This document shows, in pieces, positions 46,083 to 58,213 of a DNA stretch of 64,000 nucleotides. The stretch lies in contig CM034238.1 in the NCBI GenBank assembly GCA_019916065.1, positions 27,825,246 through 27,889,245 on the forward strand. The letters are read 5' to 3'. A program made the translations under genes and the position numbers. How positions within the stretch are numbered: position 1 is the first letter of the stretch; each line of letters opens with the position of its first letter. Below the pieces are notes generated by a model, which was not told where the DNA came from, did not search any database, and saw only the letters and a program-made list of their open reading frames with translations. Source of the stretch: Vitellaria paradoxa. Its lineage: Eukaryota > Streptophyta > Magnoliopsida > Ericales > Sapotaceae.

Positions 46083-46939
46083 TAAGGTCCCGTTGGGTAA
46101 CGTTTTTGTTTTCTATTTTTCTATTTATATTTTCAAATTTTGTAAACTGGCAACAGAAACATGTTTGTTAAATCTGTTTATATTTTTTTGTTTCAGAAAA
46201 ATGAAAACTTAAATAAAAAACGTAAACAGAAAAAAGATATTTTCACTCTATTTTTCTTTTTCTGTTACAAACATTTTGTCAATTCTAATAGTTTATCTAT
46301 TTTTCTTACATCATATTAAAATAAATTATATTCTTCAAATATTTTATTAAATTAAAATTATTTTTAATAAATAATATAATTAAATTAATATGTAATATCT
46401 ATTATTAATTTATTTCTAATAAATAATTAAATTAAATTAGTTAATTTAATTAATAAAAAATATATTTTATTAAATTATTTTTAATAAATATCATAATTTA
46501 TTTAATTTATTTAATATAAATTATATTTTATTAAATTATTTTTAATAAATATCGTAATTAAATTATTTAAATTATTATGAAATATATTTTATTCAATTAT
46601 TTTTAGTAAATAATATAATTAAATTATAATTAATATATTTTATATTTACTAGATTAAATGATATAATATTTATATTTTATTTAATTTTTAATAAATAATA
46701 CAATGAAATTAATATAAAATATATTTATTAAATTCAATTAATTTTTAAAAAAACTAATAAAATTAAATATTTTATGAAAATAAAAATTAGTAATTGTAAA
46801 TGAAATTGTATTTCAAACACAGTTTCAATTTTTATTTTAGAAAAAGAAAACGACAATAGAAAACAAAAAACAGAAAATATAAACATATAAACATATAAAT
46901 TTAAATAGAAAAACGGTAACGTTACCGAACAGCCCCTAA
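46083..46939. mobile_element. Non-autonomous PIF-like element (851 bp) with TAA duplication
   Basis: The element is 46086-46936. The left end ggtcccgttgggtaacgttt and the complement of the right end (ggggctgttcggtaacgtta) are inverted repeats. TAA flanks both sides (46083-46085, 46937-46939). The centre is an AT-rich series of related ttaaattatttttaataaat words (about 46340-46750). The ends resemble those of the element at 23613-24390. Confidence 0.7.
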
Positions 46940-46959
46940 AGAAACAGTTTTGAACAAAA

Positions 46960-47216
46960 TTGAATCATGGGAAAAAAAAAAATCACTAGTAAAATCATAC
47001 CCTTTCAAACCAACCAAACACAAGAAATCCCCAATGACAAGAAATCCCAAGAGCAAAAACGAGAAGCTACGCTATTCCAAGAATAACAAATTTCAATTAA
47101 GAAGGACCAAACACAATGGAGTAAAAAGCCAAGAACAAAATTGAAAATCATGGGAAAAAATCACCAGCAAAATCATAACCATTCAAGCCAGCCAAACGCA
47201 AGAAATCCCAATGATA
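46960..47216. repeat. Diverged direct duplication, about 180 bp apart
   Basis: aaaattgaatcatgggaaaaa...atcactagtaaaatcata...aaccaaccaaacacaagaaa (about 46957-47030) recurs as aaaattgaaaatcatgggaaaaa...tcaccagcaaaatcata...agccagccaaacgcaagaaa (about 47135-47206). Confidence 0.7.
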
Positions 47217-47264
47217 GAACATGAGTACCAGCAACTTTAAAAATAATATTTTTATTTTCCATTT

Positions 47265-47585
47265 CCCCGAAAGGGGTAGTTGAGTTGGTTCGGATGGCGG
47301 GCTGAAGGGTTTGGTACCAATAGGTCCTGGGTTCGACTCCTCTCCAGGAGCAGTCCTTCCTCTAATTGTGGAAATAGGTCCTGGGTTCGACTCCTCTCCA
47401 GGAGCAGTCCTTCTTCTAATTGTGGAGAGTCATCTAACAGTCTCCTCGGTTGAGCCGGTTAGTCAAAGCTTGTCTAGGTTGGTTTACCCTCTGTGATTCT
47501 TTGCCGGTTAGGGTCACAGAGCGAGCTTCACCTAATGCGCACTCTTACGATAACGGCTGCGAGTTTTCTCGTACTAAAAAAAGAA
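47265..47585 (+). mobile_element. tRNA-derived SINE-like element with duplicated B box
   Basis: An A-box-like ggtagttgagttggttcgg at about 47275 is followed by the B-box segment ggtcctgggttcgactcctc, present twice (47323 and 47377) because of a near-perfect 54-bp tandem duplication (47321-47374, 47375-47428). The 3' part ends gctgcgagttttctcgtact followed by A7. The SINE in the REM intron has a similar gcgagtttt...accaaaaaaaa end. No target duplication was identified. Confidence 0.7.
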
Positions 47586-47589
47586 AACA

Positions 47590-49240
47590 GGGTAACTTGA
47601 GGGTGTGGAACCGTTGTTTTTCATTCTTCAATTTTACGCGCCAGAGATATGTATTGAATCTTCAATTTATTCAATTGTACACTTTCAAAAGCGCGCATTT
47701 AAAACCCAAAAATAAACAGCAGACAACTTTTTTGCCTTGACGAATTTTAGCAGCACATTCTGGCATGGTATAAACACAAATTGGATCTGGCGAACAAAAT
47801 TTTTTACAAGAAACTACACTTCAAAAGAAACAAACAAACCATGAGCATTCTCAAACCAACTTGAATGCGTGTAATTTTCACTACTTTAATGTTTCCATTT
47901 CGAAAAAGAAGCAAATCAACAAGTCGAAAGTTAATAGACCATCACCGAATTCAGCAACGTCACATATAAGCTGCTGCCAATTACACTTCATAAACTTCAA
48001 ATTAAGAATCGGAAGCTTTGGTAATTGAATTTATCATGGTTAGCAGTTACCTATATACTTGGGGTAGTTGGAAGAATTAACAAGCAGAATTGAGCTTCCA
48101 TACTCTGATACTCAACAGTCATGATCAATGCTGTTAAAATTCTCATTTAAATATTAAAATTTTACGATTTTACAATATTGGAGTGAAAAAATTATTCGAT
48201 TTTATATAAAATATTATTAGGGGCAAAATAAGTAAAATTTCGATCTTATATGTAATTTTATTGATTTTAAAAATTATGTAATTTTTGTGTAATTCTGTCA
48301 AATAAAATAAAATTTTATGATTTTTTTAAAGTAATATGCTACAACTATTTCACTTGTTACTTTTTTTTAGATTTTTTTTAATTCTATAATGATATTATTT
48401 ATTATACTACACAAGTTGAGGACCATGTACATTATTCCACCAAATTGACTACTATAAATTAAATATAGTAGTTAGGATAAAAACTAAGAGACATATAATA
48501 AAATAGTGCATATACATTTCAATTCAAACAAAAAATTAGGATAAAATGAAATCAGTATTTTAATATTAACTGTATAGAACACACCAAACATTCTAACAGT
48601 CTTAATTGTGTAGTTGAATAAATGAAGTATAGAGCCAAATGTAGAATCTTTCGTAAACTTTACTAAGGATTCGTTTTATTAATATGAGTAAGTTTTTGTA
48701 TATAGCATTTTTCTTTATACGTATATTTTCCTTCTTCTTTTATTAATAAAATTATTAACTTATAAAAAAAATAAAAGGCCTAAATAAAAAATCGCAACAT
48801 AATAGATTATATTTTCATTTTAGAGGCATTTTATAAAATTTTACGATTTTATAATTTAATTTTTGAACACTTTATCAATTTTAAATAAAATCTCAATTTT
48901 AACGAGTTTGATTAACATAACTGACAAGGCGGAGTAAAAAAGAATTAACATCAAGGAAAAATATCCCAGGTGAGTGATAAGCCTGTTGTTCATATATCGT
49001 TGTACGTAGCTAACCTGTCCAAGAAGTAAATCACGAACGTGCACTCCCATTGCCATTCGGCCACCGCATCCAGGAGAGAATTCCTGAAACACAAAATCCT
49101 GATTTTACAGAAGAAAATCAGAAGGAAAATATATATATATATATATATATATATCAATAGCGTATATCTCTGTGCAGAATTAATGACTGACATGGGGCAA
49201 TGTATTTAAGAAACGTACCAAGTCATCCACTCTACAATCT
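47590..49240. other. Intergenic stretch with one possible orphan exon
   Basis: No complete gene. A 69-bp GC-richer block at 49015-49083 on the minus strand is bounded by CAG and GT splice-like signals and is open in more than one frame. Without neighbouring exons it is not called a gene. Confidence 0.35.
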
Positions 49241-49243
49241 CCA

Positions 49244-49310
49244 GTAACTTAACCTCTCTCTTTTTTTTTTTTTTTTTTTGATCAGTGCCTTTGGCCGGTA
49301 ACTTAACCTC
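49244..49310 (-). mobile_element. Truncated poly(A) retroposon (41 bp) with 13-bp TSD
   Basis: gtaacttaacctc flanks both sides (49244-49256, 49298-49310). The insert reads on the minus strand ggccaaaggcactgatc followed by a long A tail. This is a 5'-truncated product of LINE-type target-primed reverse transcription. Confidence 0.75.
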
Positions 49311-49824
49311 AATTAACAAACAACCCCCATTTCTGCCCACATAATACACTATAATGACTCTCCTCTACTTTCTTCAATCTTGTCTTACCACATTTCTAAC
49401 CCCTTCCCCTTTCTCTCTCCATTTTTTTTTTATCTCATCGCTCATCATTCGAAACTGTTCTCTCTCTTTCTATGTTTTCTCGGATGTTAATGATAGTCAA
49501 GATGCCAAAAAAAAGTTCATGAGAAAAATATAAACTAAATTGGTTGTTTGTCCTCTTCTAGGGATATGAACATATCAGTTCCATCCAAGCACAAGACACA
49601 ATTTTGAATTTATATACCATGTAGGTTAAAAGGTGGCCTGATTATCTGATTGAGCAGGGTCAACCTTCACCTATCAGCACTTTAGCCCATTCTCACAGTT
49701 TCTGTTATATTACTTCTATGAACCACAAATTTTAATAGCAAATATTGGAAAAGGTCAGAGGATTGCTTTGAGAAATGATCTAATGACCGTGGAAATGGCA
49801 AACGAACATAAAGAGCAATCCCAT
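49311..49824. other. Intergenic stretch
   Basis: No gene was recognised. Confidence 0.4.
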
Positions 49825-49978
49825 TTAGGGTGAGTTTAGAGTGAGATAAAGTGAGATAAATTGAGATAAATTGAGAGTTCGTAATGCGTACAGTGAAAGA
49901 AAAAAATTGATATGATATAAAGTTAACAGAAATTTATAAAATTTTTTGGAGTTTATTTGCAAACTAAACTCACCCTTA
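49825..49978. mobile_element. Tourist-like MITE (148 bp) with TTA target duplication
   Basis: The element is 49828-49975. Its ends GGGTGAGTTTAG / CTAAACTCACCC are perfect 12-bp inverted repeats, flanked by TTA on both sides (49825-49827 and 49976-49978). This is the standard structure of a PIF/Harbinger-derived Tourist MITE. Confidence 0.9.
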
Positions 49979-51264
49979 GTAGCGTTAAAATGGATACCAC
50001 TACAATGCACACATTAAAAAGTGTAAAAGGGTTTGTATGGGCTTGGAGCTTGAGCTTATGGCATGAAAGGCCCATGGGCTTTCTAAGTAATAGATCCACT
50101 ATGGATTACATAAATGGCTAAGGGTCGTGATATGGGAGTGATGAGGAGGTTCATAAGTTAAAACAACCAAAGCCATTTGACATATAGATTTGCTAGGATG
50201 CTTGGCCAAGCGGCCAGATTGGGTTGCTAAGATCATGAAGTAGCCAAGTTCACAAACACAGTAAAAAAAAAAAAAAAAAATCATGAACCAAATAAATTAA
50301 ATCATTTAGAGGTAAAACCACAAGCCCAGATAAAGGGGGAGAAAAAACAGCCAACGAACATTAGTGCCTGAGAAGATCCGAATGTTCAAATGAGAAAATG
50401 TTTGAATGTCCAAATGTCCACTTGCATTTATTTAAATGTTAAAAATGGAACATGAAAATTGACAACTCAATCAGACACTACAACATTTCAGAGCATCTTC
50501 AATGATTTCTTCCTTAGAAACTGTGTTTTAAGACGTGGGAATGATAGTTTGTTATCAAAAAATTCAATCAACCCACTTTCATTCAACATCAAATGATTCA
50601 TTTGAGATTATTGTAACCACGATTTCTTTTCCTATAATACTCTTATCACTTTAAACTCTGTGTTTAGGAAAAAATTTTATTAGAGAAACACGCGATGCTG
50701 TGTTTAAGAAAAAATTTTATCAGAGAAACATTGTTTCTTGAATTTTAAAAAGTTTTATAATAAATGAATTTTTATTATAATATTTTAATTATATTGATAA
50801 TTTTATTTTTTAATATTTTAATATTTAATATAATTATTACATCAAGTCAATAACTTAAATACATTTTTACCATTTAAATTATTTTTTTTTTGAGGCTACC
50901 ATTTAAACTATATTTGAAAAAAAAAAGTAAAAATTTGGTTGCAGTCTAAGTTTCAAGAAAAAAAAAAAGAAAAAGAAAAAGACAAAGGAAAATGAAACAC
51001 CAAAAAAAAATAAACAAAAAAGTTGCTTGCTGCGTGCTTGGCCCTTGGTGTTGACCTTGGCCGTTGGATCAAAAAGCCGCGCATGGTGCGGCCCCCGTTT
51101 AACGTCAGCCGGCTGATAGCAAATATTAATGTTAGCCTCCCCGCTTCCATGTCTCCAACAACTTCGAGGCAAAAAATAATTACACTTGGAACCCCACGAA
51201 GCACCCTTGCGACTTCAGCTCCAAAGAGTTTAGAGCTAAACTTCAAGCATAACATATAAAAACA
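49979..51264. other. Intergenic stretch
   Basis: No gene was supported. A GC-richer part (51030-51245) has overlapping open frames on both strands with no recognisable domain. A poly(A) tract at 50263-50280 may end another small retroposon. A short near-repeat (gtgtttaggaaaaaatttta at about 50658 and gtgtttaagaaaaaatttta at about 50700) was noted. Confidence 0.4.
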
Positions 51265-51601
51265 GTAGTATTTAGTTTACTTTTTTTATTTTGTATTTTC
51301 TGTTTTATTTTATTTGTTAAAATTCTCAAAACAAAAGAAATAAAAAATACTCTATTTTCCTTATTTTGATATTTTTTTTTATTTTGAGTTAAAAACTCTC
51401 AAAATGACTTTTTATCATTTTTTTTATATATAAACTCATTTTCTATTTTCTAAAATAAAATTTAAAAATATAAGTAACCAAATAAGTTTTGAACTGCTTC
51501 CCTTATTTTTTAAAGTATAAAATAAAAAATAAGTTCAAAACAGAAAATAAAAAATAAAAATAAAAAACAAAAAATAGAAAAACAAACCAAATGACACCTT
51601 A
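51265..51601. mobile_element. Tourist/PIF-like MITE, family A copy 4
   Basis: The right end aaacaaaccaaatgacacc|TTA matches family A. Internal words gttaaaattctcaaaacaaa, gttaaaaactctcaaaatga and aagtaaccaaataagttttg align with copy 1. The left end is degenerate (gtagtatttagtttac). Confidence 0.78.
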
Positions 51602-52332
51602 TATAATATATATTTTAAAAAATAACCAAGTCTCTCCTAAGATATCAAACCATGAAGCAAAGATTTCATTCCTCAGTACATCCAATTGAGCAATTGCCCG
51701 TGGTTCATTTGTCAAGAGCACAGCAAAGAAGCCAATACTCTCCCACACTCAATATATGCAATACATATGTGTTGTATGTGTTGTATTATATGAACATCAG
51801 AGAACAATATCAGGCTTGGTCTAACTAAAAGTAAATCAGCTATTTTCGAGTTTAGTAAAGGAAAAAAGTGATTTTTTAGTTTTGATTAATTTGATATTTT
51901 TATTATTGAAAGTTTAAAAAAAAAATTAAAATGTAAGATGACAAATTTGATCATTTTGCAAATAAATAAATAAGCCAATTAACTATAAGCCAATTAACTC
52001 CTACCATCCCAAACGATACCTGAATACCAAGTTCCGGAAGATGGCAAGAAGAATTTTAATACTTCATTTATATCATTAACATGCGAGCGCTAATTCTGCA
52101 TTCTTTAATTAAGTCTAAAACAGTCATCGCCATCGAGATATGCATGTGACTGTATAACTCCCAGTGATGCAGCTATTTAAATTCAAACCACTGAACTTTA
52201 AAAATTACATTGCTACATGTATATTGGAGGGGCGCCACACAGTGTACATGGGCCTTATCCCACTTAAGTTAATTATCACTAATAAAATAATTCAAGCTAT
52301 GAATAAATTTATTGAATATAAATTTTAATATA

Positions 52333-52367
<35 letters not shown>

Positions 52368-53700
52368 TGTCTTCAAACCTCTTGTGTTTACGCCATTCTG
52401 TGGAATATATACCCTTCCTCCATTTGTTTAGCTACAACTTTTGATAATTCCTGCAACAGACAAAGAAGAAGAGACTAATAATTAAGTATCAAAATTAAAA
52501 TTGTTGGTAGCTAGCAAGAGTATGCATGCTTGCGCCACTAATCATGATACGATGACCCAATCCTTTTCAAAAGCTGAGTAAATTAACAAAAAAATAAATA
52601 AATAAATAAACATTTGTGGTATTAAAAATTCTATGGAGATGAACAACGTTATCCTAAACATATTCGCTTCTAGGGAGACTCCAGAAAATATTGGACAGGG
52701 AATCTGATGGAGATGATGAACCTTTTGTCGAACAGATGAGAGGAGAATAGAAGCCGTCTCTCCCAATATTTTGTGTGGAAATTAACAGAGAATTTAACAA
52801 AGAGAAGAGTCCAAAGTTTTTGCTAAATTTGACTGTGTGAAAACTGCGTATTTCTATATAAAAAGTGCATCACAAAGGTGATGGAGATGTTAAAATCACC
52901 CATACCTGATGGTACCTGCTTTACCTGCTCTGTTCGGGAAGGATATACTAATAGAAGAACGGAGGCAGGGACGAGTGTGAGGATTTTAAGGTGTTACCCA
53001 AACGGATACGGGAATAAAGACAGTGAGGATTTATAATTTAAAAAATTATAAATTGTAGATGCATTCCCCATTAATATGATCTAAAAATCAAAGAATATGG
53101 AAGAAGATATTGAATGTATGAAATATAATTTAGCAAGACCAAAAATAAGATTTATCAAAACGTCAATAACAAGAGAATCCTAATACTGATTACTTTTATA
53201 ATTGATGAAAGAGAAATAAGAGATTACAGGACTCATTGAAGATAATAAATGCTTCTAAAAATGAAAATCAAATATAATTCAGGATCACATTAATAAAAGA
53301 AAAACAAACGAGAAACGTCTAAAAAAAAATAAATTGTAAATCACAATTACATGGTTATAATTTACAATCACAATTACAACTAAAAAAAACAACAGCACAA
53401 TTGTAAAAAAAAAAAAAAAAGAAATAAATAAGAAAAAAAGAAATAAACAAACGTTGGAAAAAAATAAATAAATAAAACGAAAACAATTGATGAATTTGCA
53501 AGTCCAATAACCCTAAGAGAGTTACATAATCATTGATCAACACGAATTTTTGTAAACTAGGCACTAAAGTTCGTATACATATAATTTAATATCTTTTTCC
53601 ATTATCAAAGTCAAGGGCAAAGTTACGGTGGGCAAAAAATAATGTTTGTGATGTGATGTTTTTTTTTTTTTTAAGTGCTTGACCTAGTTAAGTGTTACAG
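51602..53700. other. Intergenic stretch with a GT microsatellite
   Basis: No gene was confirmed. A (TG)n tract lies at about 52335-52364. A minus-strand TATA-like ttatatagaaa is at about 52862-52852, and a short minus-strand exon-like block ending in a stop is at about 52392-52454. Neither is linked into a credible gene. Confidence 0.35.
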
Positions 53701-53716
53701 ATACTGTTGTAAAAAG

Positions 53717-54205
53717 GATAAAATTATAAATGGACAAAAAAATCAAAAATTAACAATACACATCACATTGTAAATGCCAATTATTACAAATTAGAATAGT
53801 AATTAGCGCTAAAGTATTAAAAAAAGAAAAACTATGAGGGCAAAATGCACAAAAAATTTAATTAGGGTGAAATTATAAGTGAACAAAAAATCAAAAATTA
53901 ACAATACCTATCACATTGCAAATGCCAATTATTACAAATTAGAATAATAATTAGGGCTAAAGTGCCCAAAAAAAAAACTATGAGGGTAAAATGCACAAAA
54001 ATTTTAATTAGGGTGAAATTATAAATGAACCAAAAAAAAAAAGTAACAATACCTATCAGATTGCAAATGCCAATTATAACAAACTAGAATAATAATTAGG
54101 GCTAAAATGCAAAAAAAAAAAAAAAAAAACTATGAGGGCAAAATGCACAAAATTTAATTGGAGTGAGATTATAAATGGATAAAAAATAAAAAATTAACAA
54201 TACAT
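53717..54205. repeat. 150-bp minisatellite, about 3.3 copies
   Basis: gtgaaattataagtgaac...caaaaattaacaatac...caaatgccaattattacaaa...ctatgagggcaaaatgcaca recurs starting at 53717, 53867, 54013 and 54163 (periods 150, 146, 150). Copies differ mainly in the length of A runs. Confidence 0.85.
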
Positions 54206-55060
54206 AATGTGTCAATAAAACTCACCCAAATTATAAGTTATACAACGTACTAACAATAGAGTGTGTATTGTGTCGTGTTTGTGAGAAGAAGAAAAATATA
54301 TTACCTTCTATTATATTTAATAGCTTGAAATATGGTCCAATCCAAGTTGCTAGGAGATCCCAACTGTTCCATGGAAGTTTTGAGAGGAATAAACAAACAA
54401 CACTACAACAGTGTAACAGTGTTAAAAATGGCAGCCTTGGCTTCACAGAGAGAAATAAAGAAAGAGAGGCAAAGAGCGCAGAGGATTTAAAGTGTTGAGG
54501 TATCTAGGAAGTAACTTAGCAAAAAGAAAAAAAAATAGTTTAAGAAGTTTGTAAACCTGTGGTTGAGAGAGAGAGGAGGAGAGAGAAAGAGAAAGAGGGG
54601 GAAGGGGAGTGTTAAAAAAATAAGTGAGTGGCTGGGTTAGAAAGTCAAACAAAAAGATAAAATTAGAGTACGATTGCAGCCTTTGAACGAGTGCACACGC
54701 ATGAGCGAGAGAGAGAGAGATTTAGTGTGTGATGAGATACAAATTTGTGCATTAGGGTACTATTTTAAAGAAATATATTTATAAAAATAATTATACTATA
54801 TATATATAATTTATTTTGTATCAGGGAGGCCCCCTTTGATCAAACGGTAGGTTCGTCTCTAGATAAGAAAATTTCTACCTTTTTAAAAGAGGTTGTCATA
54901 TAATTAAGCTGATAGAACATCCTTTAAGCCTCAAAATTTCTCCTAAACCCTACCTCTCTATATGTAATTCAATTTTGTGTTAATTTCTAGATTACATACT
55001 AGAAGGATTAGAAGAATCCTTTCGTAAGTGCTCCTTCAATTTCTGTGCAAGTGCTCCAAT
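54206..55060. other. Intergenic stretch with one possible orphan exon
   Basis: On the minus strand, 54372-54305 reads ATG plus 22 codons ending at a GTAATA donor-like site (MEQLGSPSNLDWTIFQAIKY). No partner exon was found, so it is only noted. A GA-rich tract lies at about 54563-54610. Confidence 0.3.
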
Positions 55061-55186
55061 CAATTCAAACTTATTTTCAAGTTTATATTTATTGTTCTTT
55101 AATTTCTATAAAAATTCTCCATACAATTCAAATTTTATTTTCAAGTTTATATTTATTGTTTTCCAACTGTTTTATAAAATTCATTT
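55061..55186. repeat. 63-bp tandem duplication
   Basis: caattcaaacttattttcaa continuing gtttatatttattgttct (55061) recurs at 55124 as caattcaaattttattttcaa continuing gtttatatttattgtttt. Confidence 0.75.
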
Positions 55187-55313
55187 TCTTTGACATTTTC
55201 TTTTTTATAATTAAATTAGTGATTTTATTTTTACTTTAAAGTGATGAGTACACCACACTTATACAATTTCAAAATTTTTACTTGCAATACAATTGAATCA
55301 GATTTTGCTAAAG

Positions 55314-55344
<31 letters not shown>

Positions 55345-57000
55345 TATATAATTAAAAGTGCATACTTTTGTTATTTAGGTTAGAAATATAATATATAAAA
55401 GGATTTTTTTAAATAAATTCAAATTCGTGAAAGAAAACTAAATACCCAATAGTTGTTTAATAATAGTAAGGTGTTTTATAACTAGTTTTTGACTCGCTTG
55501 TCAAAAACTCAACTTAGCTTATCCATTTAATAAACGGATCAAGTATAAATAAAAAATTATATTTGAGTCGAAATTGAACATTATTCGTTTCAACTTCTTA
55601 AAAGCTCGTGATCAATTAATTACTTTACAATATTTAATATTATGTATTTATATAATTATATAAATTTGAATTTATATGTATCAAGTGTACTATATGATAT
55701 ATTCATAAAGATGGCGTTCAATTTGAAATTTTTTAATGTTCAACGTGATGAGCCAGATCCTAACTTGCTCAAAATTATGTTGTTATGTTAAACTAGCAAA
55801 GTTCAAATTGGGCCTAATTTTTTAGACTCATCATGAACCAAAACTCAAGTCGTGAGCAAAGAAATCAGACCCTAAATAGGCCATGCTGTGCCCAGCTCAT
55901 GCACTCCTTAAACTTACATTTGAAGCATGAATTTGCGGAGAAAAACAATTAAGAGAAAATAAAATTAGGTAACATTTGAAAAGAGCAACTAGATTTTTTT
56001 AGCTTTATTATAAATTGATTGAAATTACCTTTTTTATATTTTAAACTTATTTTAAACAATTAAAGACTACATATATCAAATTACCAAAAAAAAAAAAGTA
56101 GCTATAAAAAATTAATATTTTTTTGCTTCTCAATTGTCAAAAGAAAACAAGCTAGTTAAAAACAACTCCAAACTTTTTCTTCCCAAATCACACCTTATTG
56201 GGTTGTGTTATTTTTTTTTATACTTAACAAAGTAGAAATAAAAAGTAAAATAAATTTGACATTTTTTTGACTTTATTACTTTCATAGCATTTCTTTCACT
56301 TTTCTTTTCTTTTTCACAAATCCACGTTCGAAACCTAGTATGGGTAAAACAAAAGGGGAAGGTAACGATCTTCTGCCAATCATAACTAGAAATTCGAAGA
56401 GCAATGCTAAGAACATCACTCGGTTCAGTCCCCATCCTCCTATGTGAAGCCCACGCTGAGACACCCATGGAGGCAGGGTGCGTTTGTGGCCCTAAAAATT
56501 GACAGAAAATTTCAAAAAATTGTTAAAAATCTTTAAAATTCTCTGATACATTTTGTTGACCTCGTATTTTTATAAAATTTCTGTAAATTTATTTACATCA
56601 TAAATTCTAATAATATTTTCATAAACCTTAATAACTTTTTTTAAAAATCTCAAAAATTTTTCAACAATTTTATAAAAGCTCTAACATAAATCCGTTAGAA
56701 CGAATCCAAAAATCTGTTCGAACAAATTTAAAATCTAACATTCTGACATAAAAGTAAAAAAAATTTATGTCGAAATCCTTTGGAACAAATGAAATTCCGT
56801 TTTAATTGCACTATTCATATTTGAAAAGTATAATTTGATAACTGAATGCTAAATACTAAAAAATTATCTAAATTATATTTTATTTTATTTTTTAATACTC
56901 CAAACGCTTCCATAAACAGTTGCAAACTGTCCTAGCATGATTTAACATCAAATTAGTAATTGGGAGCTGGGAGGTAAACACAAAAAGTGGGGCAGCCATT
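55187..57000. other. AT-rich intergenic stretch
   Basis: No gene was supported. Open frames near 56208-56468 (minus) carry no recognisable domain. 56470-56900 is repeat-like but not classified. Confidence 0.4.
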
Positions 57001-57010
57001 AGAGCATTTG

Positions 57011-57092
57011 GTCAAGGGGTTTATTTATTTATTTATTTTTTTTTTTTTTTTTGATAGAACGTAAGTCCACAAACCAAGTCGAGGGGTTTATT
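57011..57092 (-). mobile_element. Truncated poly(A) retroposon (52 bp) with 15-bp TSD
   Basis: gtcaaggggtttatt (57011-57025) and gtcgaggggtttatt (57078-57092) flank an insert. On the minus strand the insert reads ttggtttgtggacttacgtt...ctatc then a long A tail with TAAA units. Confidence 0.72.
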
Positions 57093-57112
57093 AGAATAGC
57101 CATTTCACCCCC

Positions 57113-57200
57113 AAAAGGACACAAAGCTCAGTACCTGAGCTTAGCTTTGATTTTGCAAAAGGACACAAAGCTCAGTACCTGAGCTTAGCTTTGATTTTGC
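57113..57200. repeat. Perfect 44-bp tandem duplication containing a palindrome
   Basis: aaaaggacacaaagctcagt...ttagctttgattttgc is repeated exactly at 57113-57156 and 57157-57200. Each copy contains AAGCTCAG-TAC-CTGAGCTT, an 8-bp perfect inverted repeat. The identity suggests a recent event. Confidence 0.92.
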
Positions 57201-57768
57201 AATCATTACGTAACAATTAACTTTTGATTATTCAACTTTTTTTTAAATTTCTTTTTAAGATAATTAAATTTATCCTCAAAATTTATACTTATTTTATTTT
57301 AAATTATGAAAGAAAAAAATATCAAATTATCAAAAAGTTAAAAAATTAACTTTTTCTTTCTTTTTTTTTTTTTTAACGGATAAAATTTTCTTACAAACCC
57401 TTCAAATTTTATGAAAATAATAAATTTTTCAGATTGCTAGCATTCTTCTCCACACACCAACCTTTAGGTCAACCACGAGCACCCATTCAGTAATTAGTTT
57501 CACTTATACAGACGTGTCAATGTATTTGAGAGGTGGCACCAAAAAAGAAAGACACAAAAACAGAACTACTAAAATTTATATGAAGAAGGTAGTGAAGAAA
57601 TCCACTGCATTTCTCCAATCTGACATAATTAGCATCCATTTAAAATCCAACTGAAGAGAAGCAAATATGTACAGAGAGGCTCCCAACAACTCCAAGGTCC
57701 TGAAATCGAACTTAGAAAGCTTATATTATCATTTCAACAAGTTGACAAGCTACCCAAATTTCACCCAT

Positions 57769-58170
57769 TCAGATCATAGCTAGTGGCTGAGTGTTCTGGT
57801 TGTAGAGATGTTCCATGGGATATGGGTTTACTAGTTCTGCGTCTTCAACAATACGAAAAATATTAACTTTGAGCACAACCTCCTCGATCTTGATCAGCTC
57901 AAAGACACAAACATCGCCCTCCTCCAACATGTTATCCCATACGAATTCAGGCCATCCTTTGCTCAGCTTTGTTGAACCATCTCTTGTCATGCAACGGACA
58001 GGCCACTTTTCCCCACTAGAAATCTGAAGTGATATGAATCCTGAAACCCCACGGAGGTACTTTTCAGCAAAGGAGGATGGCATATGCTGCGCAAGTAAAA
58101 AGATTTTTGGTTAAAATATTTCTAAATTGATAATAATACGAGGGTGTATGTATTGTATTCTACAATTCTA

Positions 58171-58213
<43 letters not shown>

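Noticed and set aside
50903..51259. Overlapping ORFs of 78-100 codons on both strands
   Set aside because: No domain and no splice partners; the openness reflects local GC content beside poly(A)/(T) runs.
52000..52080. Possible REM first-exon relic (ttcttcttgccatcttccgg on the minus strand, then a GTATTC site)
   Set aside because: Only about 9 residues resemble FFKVFLPS, with no start codon or downstream B3 exon; chance is likely.
56208..56468. Minus-strand 86-codon ORF (starting MGVSAWASHRRMG)
   Set aside because: No recognisable family and no exon context; a gttcgaaac word resembling a B box is isolated.
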